From Synanceia verrucosa (taxonomy: Eukaryota > Chordata > Actinopteri > Perciformes > Synanceiidae), in the NCBI GenBank assembly GCA_029721515.1, contig CM056563.1, positions 19,466,954-19,530,953 on the forward strand: a stretch of 64,000 nucleotides of DNA, written 5' to 3'. The position numbers were made by a program, and so were the translations under genes. Below, in pieces: positions 1 to 11,887 of this stretch (within the stretch, counting starts at the first letter, position 1; every line of letters starts with the position of its first letter). The notes beneath the pieces were generated by a model. It was not told the origin of the DNA and made no database searches. It saw nothing but the letters and a program-made list of their open reading frames with translations.

Positions 1-135
1 TCCTGTCATTCCTGAACAGAGAAATGTGTTTTAGTGGTTGTTTGATACTCTTGATTAATTTCTGAGAGAATTCTAGTGTTCCGGCTCAAATATGGATTTA
101 AATAGGTGAATTCAGATTATCTTCAGGTTTGTCAG
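1..135 (+). repeat. dispersed repeat family A, copy 1 (cut by window edge)
   Basis: This shares long stretches (TCCTGTCATTCCTGAACA, TTTTAGTGGTT, GTGTTCCGGCTCAAAT, GGTGAATTCAG) with copies near 9981-10215 and 36071-36295, in the same orientation. It lies in the nags intron before the first visible exon. I see no coding content and cannot name the class. Confidence 0.6.
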
Positions 136-191
136 AACATAATGTTTATATAAAATAAGTTGACCAGCCTCTCCTGAACACTTTGTGTCTC

Positions 192-233
192 TGAATTTCC
201 CTCAGGATTAATAAAGCATCTATCTATCTACAG
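192..233 (+). repeat. LINE/SINE-like 3' tail with (TATC)n supplying a splice acceptor
   Basis: The stretch reads as the common teleost repeat 3' end (AATTTCCCTCAGGATTAATAAAG followed by CTATCTATCTA) and then CAG, directly abutting the first nags exon at 234. The pyrimidine-rich tract of that acceptor is therefore repeat-derived sequence. The repeat class is judged from the terminal motif only, which is known in fish retroposons. Confidence 0.5.
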
Positions 234-460
234 GTGCTGGACATAGTGTCGTTGCCTAGCGACCTGCCCAGATTGTCGACAGCGCCTTGGCTGAGCGCTG
301 CAGAGCGACATAGAGTGGCGTCAATAGCCAGGCTGCTCAACCAGCTGCTGACTGAGTCCTCTGCAGTCATCACCTCTGCAGACACACTGCTGACCGAGCT
401 GTTCAGCCACAGAGGCGAGGCTGCCCACTGACACCCTGACAATACATAGAGAGAGAGGGC

Positions 461-512
<52 letters not shown>

Positions 513-1859
513 GAGGTGGTTCTGACCACTCAACCATGATTAACATTATATCTGAATACTGTTTCTTTAACTTTCTTTTTGTCTGTTTCTGGTTCAGGGT
601 CTGGAACACTCTTTAAAAATGGTGACCCCATACATCGGTAAGTACTTGTCACACAAACACAAGCACCCTCTAATCCCAAATTACCTCCTTCATTAAAGTT
701 TTACTCGACTGTTTGTTAGAGCACCTTTGAGTCACTATATCATATTGAAAATTGTGTATGTTATTCAAAAAAATATTGTTGTATCTTTAAGTTGCATGGC
801 TTTTCATTTGGTCTCTGTACAGCTGCTCAATCAGACGCTTCATTATGCATGTTTTTTTTTTACTCTCTAAAAACAAACAACATATACTTCTGAAAGTGGT
901 AATTCTGAGATAATAAATTTGATTTTTTATAATTAACTTTGAATTTTTATAAATAAAGAAAAGCATATGAATATTTGCTGTTTTACTATCATTTGTTGAT
1001 GCCCTACATTTAATTTTATTCCAATATGTATTTAATGAAAAAATATTTATTTTTATACCACCTACTGTAAATTTGGTCAATATCCAGAAAAAAATATGTA
1101 TATATAATAAAAATGTATCTGTAAAAATACTAGTACTGGTTTTATGACTAATTTCATATAGCAGATTGACATGTGTTGGTAAACTATTACCAGGATAATT
1201 ACAGTCCTCTGTATATTTCTTTTGCCATGAATCTCAACGGCCTCTGTTATTGTTATTGCTATTATTATTATTGCCCCCAAGGAATTACAAAAGACACACA
1301 CTTCATTTGACTCCTGTCTGTTATTTACAGTAATGTCTCGTTCTGTGTGCAGCTACAGTTCTCTGGACGGGATCGATTCAGAGCGTCTGCTGGCTCTCAT
1401 CAACAAGTCCTTTGATAAAACTCTGAAGCGAGACTACATCGACTCCCTGCGAGGACGACTGCACTCCATCTACCTCTCTGAAGGGTGAGCGCAGAAAAAC
1501 ACCTATAAGGCCCCACATAAATCCAGTTCAGCGTTAGAAATATCATCTACATCCTGTCCTCCTCACCAAACTAAGACCTGTGAGTGGAAGTGTGTCAAAT
1601 ATGTGACCCAGTGATTGTTTTGTTCCTCTCACCGCTCTTTACATCCCTCCAGCTACAGTGCGGCAGCCATCATCACCATGGAGCCGGTGAACAGCGGCAT
1701 CCCCTACCTCGACAAATTCGTAGTGAGTAGCAGTAAACAGGGTCAGGGCACCAGCCACATCCTGTGGGGATGTATCAGACAGGACCTGGGCAGGCTGTTC
1801 TGGAGGTCTAGAGCCACCAACAGGATCAACCCCTGGTGAGACGCGCACACACACACATG

Positions 1860-1890
<31 letters not shown>

Positions 1891-3468
1891 TTTAAAACTC
1901 ATGCTGGCACTTACATCACTTTCATATGAGGGATGCTTTTGTCCAAAGTGCACATATCATGTACAAACAAAATAAGCATGTTTAGTGCTACCGCTCTAAA
2001 CATGCTGAGGTCTAAGAATCCCAGAGGTTCAGAATGACCCTGAAAGTGAAAGAGGCTCAAACCAACGACAGGCCTCAGTTTCAAGTGGCAGGTCAACAGT
2101 ATGTAGGAAAGGGTCAATTATTTTTGTATTTATATTATTTTTATTTTTATTTTATAGTATTTAAAGGGACACTATGTAATTGTTTAAGCATTTTATTACC
2201 GCAAATCAATGTCTTCATTCATAAATAGATCGTCACTGGTGTAAAATAACCTACGCCACCAATCTGACTTATCCTCCTGGGCAAAGAATCAGTTATCTGT
2301 CTTTACATAGAGCGGGTCGCTCATACGGAGGCTTCCATGTCTTTCCGGTCTACAAAAACTACGAACTGCCGAGAGGGACATAAAGCACTACCTGGTCGTA
2401 CCCATAGGACAAAATGCATTTCCGCGTTTTGCGATTCACTTTTCACAGAGAAGCAAGGTGGAGATGCCGGCTTTACTTACCCGGCACTAAACTAAAACCT
2501 GCACTGCACTTTTGGTCATAATACAAGACCATACTTATGCTGCGCGGAATCCTCATCGCCAAAAAAGCGTAAAAGGGCCATAAAATGACCGGAGCTCCGG
2601 GCCAGGGATCCGCGGTGAGTGGACGCCTGGGAGCGCCCCATGCCCGGCCACGGCCGGCTGGGGTCCGCCGGGAAGTCCTCCGGACCAGAGGAGGGCTGTG
2701 GAGGTCTGGGGAAAAATGACTGGAGCTCCGGGCGGGGGGCTGGGGATCCGTGGTAATAGTGCCCGTCCAGGAGTTGACCCATTCCGCTTACCGTAGTTCC
2801 AACCGTGTTGCAATGCATGTAAAGTCAAATTTAACCACTAGATGGGAGAAAAAATTACATAGTGTCCGTTTAAAATTGTTTATGTTTTGGCGTATGTATG
2901 ATTATTTTATTTTTTTTATATTACTCTGTGGTGTATTTTACTGCACTCACACTGCTTGTTGGATTAAAGCTCCTTACTCAGCTTTCTTTGGTCATAGTAC
3001 GTGTTTTCATATGTTTTTTTTTAAATGTTGCTGTGTCACATTTTATAATATGATGTGAAGATTTGCTGTGTGAGACAATAATTAAGACTGAAGTACAGTC
3101 TGATAGAAATTATTAATTATTTAGTTATCTCTATCAGTGTAATAATTAATTGTCTTCTGTTGTTGCTATGCTCTGAGTGTTATCATTAATCACACCTTCT
3201 GAGCTATTCTCCACTTGTCTTTTGCACTTTGCCCTGCTGCACATTAAGGCAGCAGGTGTGTTCGGAGGCACCTGCTGAGCACCCATGACCTTTTTCTCTC
3301 TCTGTCAGGTATTTCAAACATTGCGATGGCAGCTTTGTTAATGGGGTGTGGACCATCTTCTGGTTCGGTCTGACGGACTTCAGAGATTCCTACGAGCTGG
3401 TGGAGTACACCAAGAGCCTCCCCGACTCTTTCCACGTCTCCTCTCCTGCTGCCTCCACAGAGTCCTGA
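234..3468 (+). CDS. nags: N-acetylglutamate synthase, mitochondrial (3' part; five exons)
   Basis: NAGS makes N-acetylglutamate from acetyl-CoA and glutamate in the mitochondrial matrix; in ureotelic vertebrates this is the obligate activator of carbamoyl-phosphate synthetase. Exons read 234-414, 598-637, 1353-1484, 1653-1835 and 3309-3468; phases fit (0/1, 1/2, 2/2, 2/2, 2/stop) and give 231 codons plus TGA at 3466-3468. The product matches the C-terminal half of vertebrate NAGS: GSGTLFKN, then the acetyltransferase (GNAT) domain with LHSIYLSEGY, ITMEPV, PYLDKFVVSS, the acetyl-CoA loop region QGQGTSHILW, FWRSRATNRINPWYFKH and FWFGLTDFRDSYELV. The start codon, transit peptide and most of the amino-acid-kinase-like domain lie upstream of the window. 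The first intron uses a GC donor (415-416); the others are GT-AG. The intron after 1835 contains a CA repeat and a GC-rich MITE. The identification is secure; the short C-terminal tail after SFH is variable in the family. Confidence 0.93.
461..510 (+). repeat. (GT)n microsatellite in nags intron
   Basis: An almost pure run of about 24 GT units sits inside the GC-AG intron, between the unusual donor at 415 and the acceptor at 596-597. Translating it produces spurious Thr-His or Val-Cys open frames. Confidence 0.95.
638..1352 (+). other. nags intron, no feature
   Basis: An AT-rich GT-AG intron of 715 bp between the 40-nt exon and the next exon. No repeat or coding exon was recognised in it. 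Confidence 0.8.
1846..1888 (+). repeat. (CA)n microsatellite in nags intron
   Basis: A CA/CG run begins about 10 bp after the donor at 1836. It is simple-sequence DNA and explains cysteine/valine-rich shadow frames on the other strand. Confidence 0.9.
2158..2876. mobile_element. non-autonomous DNA transposon (MITE) in nags intron
   Basis: The ends are inverted repeats: TTTAAAGGGACACTATGTAATT on the left (2159-2181) and its near-complement AATTACATAGTGTCCGTTTAAA on the right (2853-2874). The interior, especially 2570-2770, is GC-rich against an AT-rich intron and has no transposase frame. TTTAAA occurs at both edges and may be part of the target or the termini. The family was not assigned. 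Confidence 0.75.
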
Positions 3469-4098
3469 ACCACCTCCCCCCAGCTGCTGGTTGTTGCTCT
3501 TTGACTCTGCTATGAACATTGTTTTCTTTGCTCTGATTGGACTTTTTTTCTGTTCTGTTTTTTTTCCCTTCTTTTCTCAACCTTGAAACTTGAAAACCAA
3601 AGCAACAGTAAGAATTTCACACTTGAAGTATTTTGAATCATCCTCTAGTGTTAAAGCTGGGGTAAGTTTGTATTAAAAGAGCAGGGTTGTGTTTAAGTTT
3701 CCTACATTGACTTTCTGCAGAGTGATGTGTTCCTGTTTTACCACCAGCTATATCAACAAAGCACAGAGGAGCTGGGATTACAACACACACACAAAGGGAG
3801 CGCGACCTCATTCTCTGCTCAGGTAGACGTTACTCCTCTATATGTTTACAGAGAGAAATGTGTTTGCTGCTATATTAATGCTCTAAATATCATATATAGA
3901 ACACCTTTAAACAAACAACGTTATATATGCTCAGATAATAATAATATATCCATCCAGTGTTCCCAAAACAACTCTCAATGAATACTTCTTCTTGAACACT
4001 ACAGACCTCAACCAGACAGAAAACATAATATAGAATATATAATTGAGGGAGTCAAAATGGTCAGAGGTTGCCAAGTCACTCAGTGATAAATTAAATGA
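3469..4098. other. nags 3' UTR and intergenic spacer
   Basis: The stretch holds the nags 3' UTR and a spacer. An ATTAAA hexamer at 3672-3677 is a possible polyadenylation signal for nags, about 200 bp past the stop codon. Nothing else was recognised before the MITE at 4099. Confidence 0.4.
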
Positions 4099-5062
4099 TT
4101 AAAGGTCTCATATTATACAATTTTTGACAATTTTATATAGGTCTCAGACATACAGCAATATTGTATTCAAAGTGTATTACCCTAAACTCAGCCCTGGTCC
4201 TGAATTCCAGCCAGTTAAAAATCACTGTATTGAGCTCTGCTGGGAAGAGGCTGTTTCTGTATCTATACCTTTAAATCTTCCTGAGCTGTGTCTGACCACG
4301 CCCCCTCTCTGGAGAGAGGAAGTGGCTCTCTCTCCCCTTACCTTGCGTTTGTTTACTTCTAGATGCATTCTGGCACTGGCAAAAGAGGCCGCCAACATGA
4401 CTCAGCAGTGCATGGACAGTACCATTAACAGTAGTCCAAGTCACCCAAATTACAAATAAGTGTATAACGCTTGCTTCAAATGAGCCTTGTGCTCACAGAG
4501 CTTATGTTGAATGTCTCCTGATATTAATTACTCAAGGACACAAACTGTAGCTCTGCAGCAATCGCAGCTCTGTTAGTGGCAGTGCTCCGTCTGTAAACAT
4601 GTCCTGTAAGCTAGATGCTAAGGTGACACGTGTACAACAGGGGAAATAGCACTGGGAGGATCTGGACTGTATAGAATACATTATTCTTTGACAGAGCTCG
4701 GTTAGCTGCAGTGTTAAAAGAGCTCCGGCGGACTGCTTTGTAAACATGGGCCCATACAAATTATAGTTGGCTACACAGCTGAAGTTGAAGCATGGGTCGG
4801 TACCAACTGTCCAGGACAGGGGCTGTCTGGCTCAAAGGCAGTGTTCTCTACTGGAGGGAGGGGCATTTCGCCGTTCTACATCAGTAGGCAAAAAATGTTC
4901 AACTCGCCTGTTTCAGCACACATTGTCGAAGAAGAGGACCGAGCAGGGGAGGGAGGTGACAGACTTTTTTCACTCGTGGGGCCTCATTCACAGGCTATGG
5001 GGACACATAATACTGTTAGAACACCTTTATAAAGTGAATTTTGCATAATAGGTGACCTTTAA
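4099..5062. mobile_element. TTAA-flanked MITE (piggyBac-like target)
   Basis: Left end TTAAAGGTCTCATATTATAC and right end ATAATAGGTGACCTTTAA are inverted repeats, each ending in the tetranucleotide TTAA, as expected for piggyBac-type insertion. The element is about 964 bp, lies between nags and the NLR gene, and carries no transposase-like frame; open frames inside are short and match nothing recognised. Confidence 0.7.
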
Positions 5063-5837
5063 ATGAGTCTCAAAGCAAAGGTAACTTTCAGTGTGATTCC
5101 TCAGAGTGATTTTAGAGATGTCTGATAACACCAGACAGGTGCTCAGGCATTAAAGTTATTTGTGCAGGTTATTTTCTTGCCCTTTTCAGAAAGTTACAAA
5201 GTGCTGATTTAAACATTTGAGCATGATAATCCTGGATGTTTAGCTTTTAAGTTCAGACTATTTTCCGTGATGTTTCATACATTTCTGACAGGCTGGTTTT
5301 CACACAGCAGTTTTAATTATTTGGTAGTAAAAGTTCAGCTTTTGTCCTGACGGTGGAGCCTTCAGATCAACAGGCTGAGCTGATTCACTGAGGAAAGATA
5401 ATCTGAAGGATGATGGGTCGCGGCCTCTGAGCGTCAGCGTATTTGGACAACAAAAGGACAAATGTGTGCAGAGGCTTGTACTAAGAAATCTGGGCATCTT
5501 ACTTCAGGCACAACAACTTTGTATTTCAGATGCAGTGAGGGAATAATGTGTGCATTTCTCTTTGAAATAAATTACTCTGCTACTACTCTACTACTCTACC
5601 TTACTTTACTTCCCAAAAGAAGAAGCTCAAAGTTTCTCTTCCTCATTGTGTGTCAACATCCATTTCATTAAAAAATATGTTTCTGACATAATTCCACTTT
5701 GACAGGAACTAACTGCACATGAGTAACGTTCAGGTTCCTCTTTGAGTTTGTTCTTCCCCCTTGTCAGTTTATTTTAGACTCAAGCGCTCAATCCAAAGAA
5801 GAAAGAGCTTCAATCTAAAGACCTCTGGAAATAAAAG
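5063..5837 (+). promoter_or_regulatory. presumed promoter and 5' UTR exon of the NLR gene
   Basis: The last 60 bp of this stretch end in AAATAAAAG followed by the donor GTACTG at 5838, and the next acceptor (TTTCAG at 6299) lies 12 nt before the NLR start codon. The arrangement of a short untranslated exon then a coding exon starting just upstream of ATG suits the family, but neither a TATA box nor a defined transcription start could be fixed. The rest of the stretch holds no recognised feature. Confidence 0.35.
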
Positions 5838-6311
5838 GTACTGCTTTCTCCTTTACTTCTCTCACACAATAACCTATAAAAGTAGGAATCAATACCTGAC
5901 AATACAGAAATAACCTTGAGGAGTGTTACAGTAGTCGATAAATATCTTGATATTCTTCTGTTCCAATATTCTTCAGTTTTCTCGTAATCAAGTTGACATT
6001 TTGAGAACTTTCTATATCACAAGCTTATTAACCAACAGTATAATTAAATAGTGTAATTATTACCAGTTAAAACTCAGATTTTACATATTAACCTCAACAA
6101 AGGATTATTTTGACTTTTCTTTCCAAAATCTTGTCACTCTAAGAACCATGGTGGTTTAATACTATGACTGGTGGACTGGATCACGTTTGTAATATTAATT
6201 TACAAATTACAGAATATCTAACTCTTCAAAAATGAGGTGTATTAATTGATGTTAATGAAGGCAATCCTCAATTCTTACCATGTTTTAATGGTATTTCAGA
6301 AAGAAGAAACC

Positions 6312-9300
6312 ATGGCAACAGCTGCAGAGCTGCTTGCAACATTGGAAGATTTGGCAGATGAAGAGTTTAAGAAGTTCAAATGGTTCCTGCAGCAGACGGA
6401 TGCCTTAGAGGGATTCCCAGGTATCCCAAAGAGCCAGCTGAGGAATGCTGACAGACTGGACACTGTGGATGAGATCATAGAGACCTATGACAAAAATGCA
6501 GTGGAAGTGACCATTAAGGTTTTGAAGTTGATCAAAAAGAATGACTTGGTGCAACGTTTATTAAACATCAGCTCAACATCCAAAGGTAAGTAGGCGGGAA
6601 GCTGATAAATACATGTGTGCTATGTACTTACACCAACTGTTGGTTTTTGTAATTGTTCTGCTGCTCTGTGCTGCTAGATATTCATCTGCCAGCTTAACAG
6701 AGCTGTATCTGGAAATGTTTCTAACTTGTCATTTCTTGTGTATTCTTTCAGAGACTCTCGCTGATTGCCAGCGTAAATTCAAATCCAACCTGAGGAAGAG
6801 GTTTCAGTATTTGCTTGAGCAAGCGATAAAATCTGGAAGGCAGACGTTGATGAATGAGATCTACACTGACCTCCTCATTACAAAGGAGAAGTCTGAGATG
6901 GACAGCGATGAACTGGAGCACATTGTCAACATTGGAGACCTCTTTGAACCCATACCTGGTCAACCTGCATCAGTTAGAACATTAATGACAAAAGGAGTCG
7001 CAGGTATTGGGAAAACAGTCTTGACACGAAAGTTTGCACTGGATTGGGCTGAAGAAAAAGTCAGCAGCAGTAGACAGTTCATATTTCCATTGATTTTCCG
7101 AGAGTTGAATTTGCTCAAGGAGAAAAAGTACAGCTGGGTGGAACTTCTCCATCACTTCTTCACTGACACCAAAGAAGCAGGACTATGCTGTTTTGATAAA
7201 CTCCAGACTGTGTTTATCCTTGACGGTCTGGAGGAGTGTCAACTTCCTTTGGACTTCCACAACAACGAGATCCTGACTGATGTTAGTGACATGGCTTCGG
7301 TGGACGTGCTGCTGACTAACCTCATCATGGGGAAACTGTTCCCTTCTGCCTGTCTGTGGATAACCACAACACCCGGGGCAGCCAGTCGAATCGCTCCGGG
7401 GTACATCGACATGGTGACAGAGGTGAGTGGGTTCACTGATCCAAAGAAGGACGAGTACTTCAGGAAGAGATTCAGAAATAAGGAGCTGGCCAGCAGAATC
7501 ATCAACCACATTAAGGCATCGCGAAGCCTCCACGTCATGTGCCACGTGCCAGTCCTCTGTTGCATCACTGCGACAGTTCTGGAGGATGCTTTCAAAACCA
7601 GCGGTGAAGAGAAGCATCCCAAAACCTTGACTGAGATGTATATCCATTTTCTGTTAGTTATATCCAAACAAGCAAATGCCAAATATGAACGAGCAGAGAA
7701 AGATCCACTCTGGAACACAGCGACCAGCAAGATCATCACATCTCTGGCAAAACTGGCTTTTGAGCAGCTGCAGAAAGGCAAAATGATCTTCTGTGAAGCA
7801 GATCTTATAAAGTGCGGCATAGATAGTGGAGCTGACTCTGCCTACTCAGGCCTGTTCACACAGATCTCTAAAGAGGGCCGTGGGCTGAACCAGGACAAAC
7901 TTTTCTGCTTTGTCCATTTGAGCTTCCAGGAGTTTCTGGCTGCTGTTCACGTTGGTGTGTCCTTCATAGACTCTGGTGTTAACCTGTTGGCAGGAGAACA
8001 ATCAGCCTCAAAACAGTCTGCTGAGCAGAGCACAGAGGCAGTCCACCTGTTCCAGAATGCAGTCGACAAGGCTTTAGAGAGTCCAAATGGACATCTGGAC
8101 TTGGTCCTCCGCTTCCTCTTTGGCCTCTCAGTCCGGAGCAATCAAGCACTCCTTCAAGGTCTATTGAAACAATCAAGAAGTAGCTTACAGAGCAATCAGG
8201 AGACAGTCCAGTACTTGAAGAAGATGATCAGGACGAACCTGTCTCCAGAGCAGTGCAGCAACCTGCTCCACTGTCTGAATGAGCTGCATGATCGTTCTCT
8301 AATGGAAGAAATCCAACACTACCTGAGTTCAGAAGGTTTTTCCACCAAAAAACTGTCCCGTGCTCAGTGGTCAGCTCTGGTCTTCATCCTACTGTCATCT
8401 GAGAGCGAGTTGGATGTGTTTGACCTGAAGAAATTCTCTGCGTCAGAGGAAGGTCTTCTGAGGTTGCTGCCGGTGCTTCAAGCCTCCAGTCTATCTCTGT
8501 GGGTGCACAACTCACTCAACATAATCAACACTGTAAATATGATTTATTTAGGTCCTTGTTCATTCTTTCTGGCTTTGGCATCTTCAGATTGAGTGGCTGT
8601 AATCTGTCTTGGAGAGGCTTTGATGCTGTGGCCTCAGCTCTCAGCTCCCCGACCTCTAACCTGAGAGAGGTGGACCTGAGTAACAACAAAGTGAAGGATA
8701 ATGGAATCTGGAATCTTGCAGTTGGCTTGAAGTATCCACACTGTAAAGTGCAAACTCTCAGGTCTGCTAGTTTTATTTAAGCATGTTTTCTACAATGCGT
8801 TTGCCATTGATTGTAAAGTATTTGTCCATCTTCTTCAGGCTGAGGGGCTGTGATCTGGCATCCAGTAGTTGTGAAGCCCTGTCTTCAGTTCTCAGTGTCC
8901 CATCTTCCAGTCTTAGAGATCTGGATCTTGCTTACAACAACTTGAGGGATGAGGGAGTGAAATTGCTCTCTGTCGGCCTGGAAAGTCCACACTGTAGACT
9001 GGAAACTCTCAGGTCAGCTAGCTTTATGATGAACCACACCACACCTCAATCTGTTTGGAGGCTGTCATTTTCAAAGTTTTCTTTGTCGCTCGCTTCGTTT
9101 CAGGTTGCTTGGCTGTCAGTTGACGTGGGAAGGCTGTGATGCTGTGGCCTTTTTCCTGAGCTCCAAGTCCTCTTGTCTGAGACAGCTGGATCTGAGTATG
9201 AACAACCTGCAGGATTCAGGAGTACTGGTATTAAGTGCTGGACTGAAAAATCCACAATGTAAACTGGAAATTCTCAGGTCAGTATTCATACTATATCAAA

Positions 9301-11841
9301 ATTCAAACTTCACATTGCACTGACTAGAAAAAAAATATGAGAACAAGCAGCATTTCCTACAAAAAACAAACTTAGAAGTCACTCTGGATGGAATTTAAAT
9401 TACAGGAGGACCAGCACGTTCACTGGTAAACAGTAGGAGTCAGGGCATATAGTGTTACATTTCCAGTTTAAGATTATGTTTGTTATGTAATTCTATTTAT
9501 TTTTCTTCAGGCTACGTGCTTGTAACCTGTCAGAAAAGAGCTGTGAAAGTCTGGCTCTAGTTCTCACCTCCCAGACCTCCAGCTTGAGACAACTGGACTT
9601 GAGTAAGAACGACCTGCAGGATTCAGGAGCGATTCTGCTTTCTGCTGGACTGGAAAGTCCACACTGTAACCTGGAAACTCTCAGGTCAGCAGAGTGACAT
9701 ATTTGCTGTCTTTATAGACAGTGGTGTACATGTTAATGATTTTGATTAATGATTTTTTATATATATGTATGCAGTGCTTAACTGATTAATTAGACCACAA
9801 CCCAGTTTGAGGTGTTTGCCACCACTCTCCTAAATTAACAGTATTGCTGATTAACAAAATATTTTTTTTTACATTTCTGCAAAATATAATCTTTGTTGTT
9901 ATCCATGAATTTTCAAAGTTACTGTTTTACAAAGAAGCTGAAAAAATATCTTATCATTGAGATGCTAAATTCCAGTTATTTCCTGTCATTCCTGAACAAA
10001 GAAATTGTGTTTTAGTGGTTTTATGTTATTCTGGATTAATTTCTGACTTCTCAGAGAATTCCAGTGTTCTGGCTCAAATTTGGGTCTAAAAAGGTGAATT
10101 CAGTTTAAGTTCCTCACTCCTGTTCAAAATGGTGAAGTGTAGTGAACTCAGTGAGAAAGACAGAGTCTGAATTAAAGCTCTGAAATGAGGCTGGAGGCTC
10201 TTTGAGACAAACAGAGCAGATACTCTAATACATTGTTAAGCTCTGTATATGCAGTATTAAACAACAGTTGGCCTATTGCAGGTTTTCTTTTTCATTGATG
10301 CTGACCTACAAAAGAATCTCTGCCCTCATCAATAATTTTTATCCAGGTTGATTGAGTGTAACCTGTCAGAGAGAAGCTGTGGCACTCTGGCCTCTGCTCT
10401 CAGCTCTCAGACCTGTAGCTTGAAAGAGCTGGACCTGACTAGCAATGACCTCCAGGACTCAGGAGTGAAGTTTCTCTCTGTCGGACTTGAGAGTCCTCAA
10501 TGCAGACTGGAAACTCTCAGGTCAGAACAGACTCAAAGGTTCTCACACTTACAGTTTCTATTAATGTGACTGGATTGGTAACGTGTGTGTGTGTGATCAC
10601 TGTTAACAGGCTGTCAGGCTGTCAGGTCACAGAGGAGGGCTGTACTTTTCTGGCCTCAGCTCTGAGCTCCAACCCCTTCCATCTGAGAGAGCTGGATCTG
10701 AGCTACAACCATCCAGGAGACGCAGCAGTGATGCTGCTCTCTGCTGGACTGGACGATCCACAGTGGAGACTGGAAACTCTGAAGTATGGCTCATATAGAT
10801 AGGGCTGAGAGTGTGTACTCATTTCTAGGGCTGGGTATGGTTAAAAAATTTTTGGTACCTTTGTTTCGATACTGGTTCTTGAACAATACTTTTTTCAATA
10901 CCTCTATAAATTGTATCTGTGTAAATTAAGCTTTAATCATGGTCATCTTCAGATCAATGTAATCTCAAAGTTTAGTGCTCCCAGCTCATCCAGTCTTACA
11001 ACAAAACATGTAGCGGATGAATTCTATGTCTGGTTGGGGAGATTAATCCAAATTTCCAAGGTGGAGAACTAACTTCACGGGGGGTTATGATATAAATTCT
11101 GACTTAGAGCATAGAAATTCCAACATTCACGAACAAGTGAACGTACAAAACACAAACACAAACGCTGAGCTCCGAATGCTGCTGCTCCTTATGCTGGGAA
11201 AGTGGGGGGACGGATCTGTGTCTCTATAGATCTGAAGGGGACATGTCCCCCTGTCTCTGGGGACATCTGAGAGCATGGCTGACAGACACTTAGTTATCGA
11301 AAAATTGTTCATTTTTTTGATACCTGATAGGATCGGAGCTTTTCGGTCTGTGTGACAAAAGTATAGAAGTTCGGTACCCAGCCCTACTCATTTCTTGACA
11401 GAAGCTTAAATATAATGGCAAATATTAAAATTATTAACCCTTTACCAAAAGTTGTTAAGCTAAAGTTTTCCATAAAGTTAAGGTCGTAAAGTATTTCTAA
11501 TGATGGATATTTATTTGTGCAGTCCAAGAGAAAACCCTGACACAATAACATGGGCTAAAACACCGAAAACATCACAGGAAACACAATGTCACTTTAGAGA
11601 ACACAACAAAACATCGAGCAAACCCCAAAACACAAACACAACAACACTTTTTTGTTTTCTTAATGTTGTGTTTTATTTAGAACATGCTTTTCTGATTATG
11701 TTTATCCTCTCAGAGTGGATCATGGAGGAGTGCAGAGGTTAAAATCTGGTCTGCTGAAGTGTAAGTAATGAAGTGTTGACGTATATATATGCATATTGTG
11801 TGTATATATACATATGTGTGTGTGTGTGTGTGTGTGTATAC

Positions 11842-11887
<46 letters not shown>

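Noticed and set aside
224..609. Minus-strand frames rich in Thr-His repeats
   Set aside because: They are translations of the (GT)n microsatellite at 461-510 and overlap the nags exon on the other strand.
6613..6751. An upstream in-frame extension of the NACHT exon starting MCAMYLHQLL, which could look like a signal peptide
   Set aside because: It is intron sequence. The acceptor TTTCAG at 6751 and the phase-1 donor at 6585 join the PYD exon to the FISNA exon exactly, as in other fish NLRs.
7183..7820. Long minus-strand frames opposite the NACHT exon (up to 193 codons)
   Set aside because: Shadow frames of a long GC-balanced exon; no domain, no splice context.
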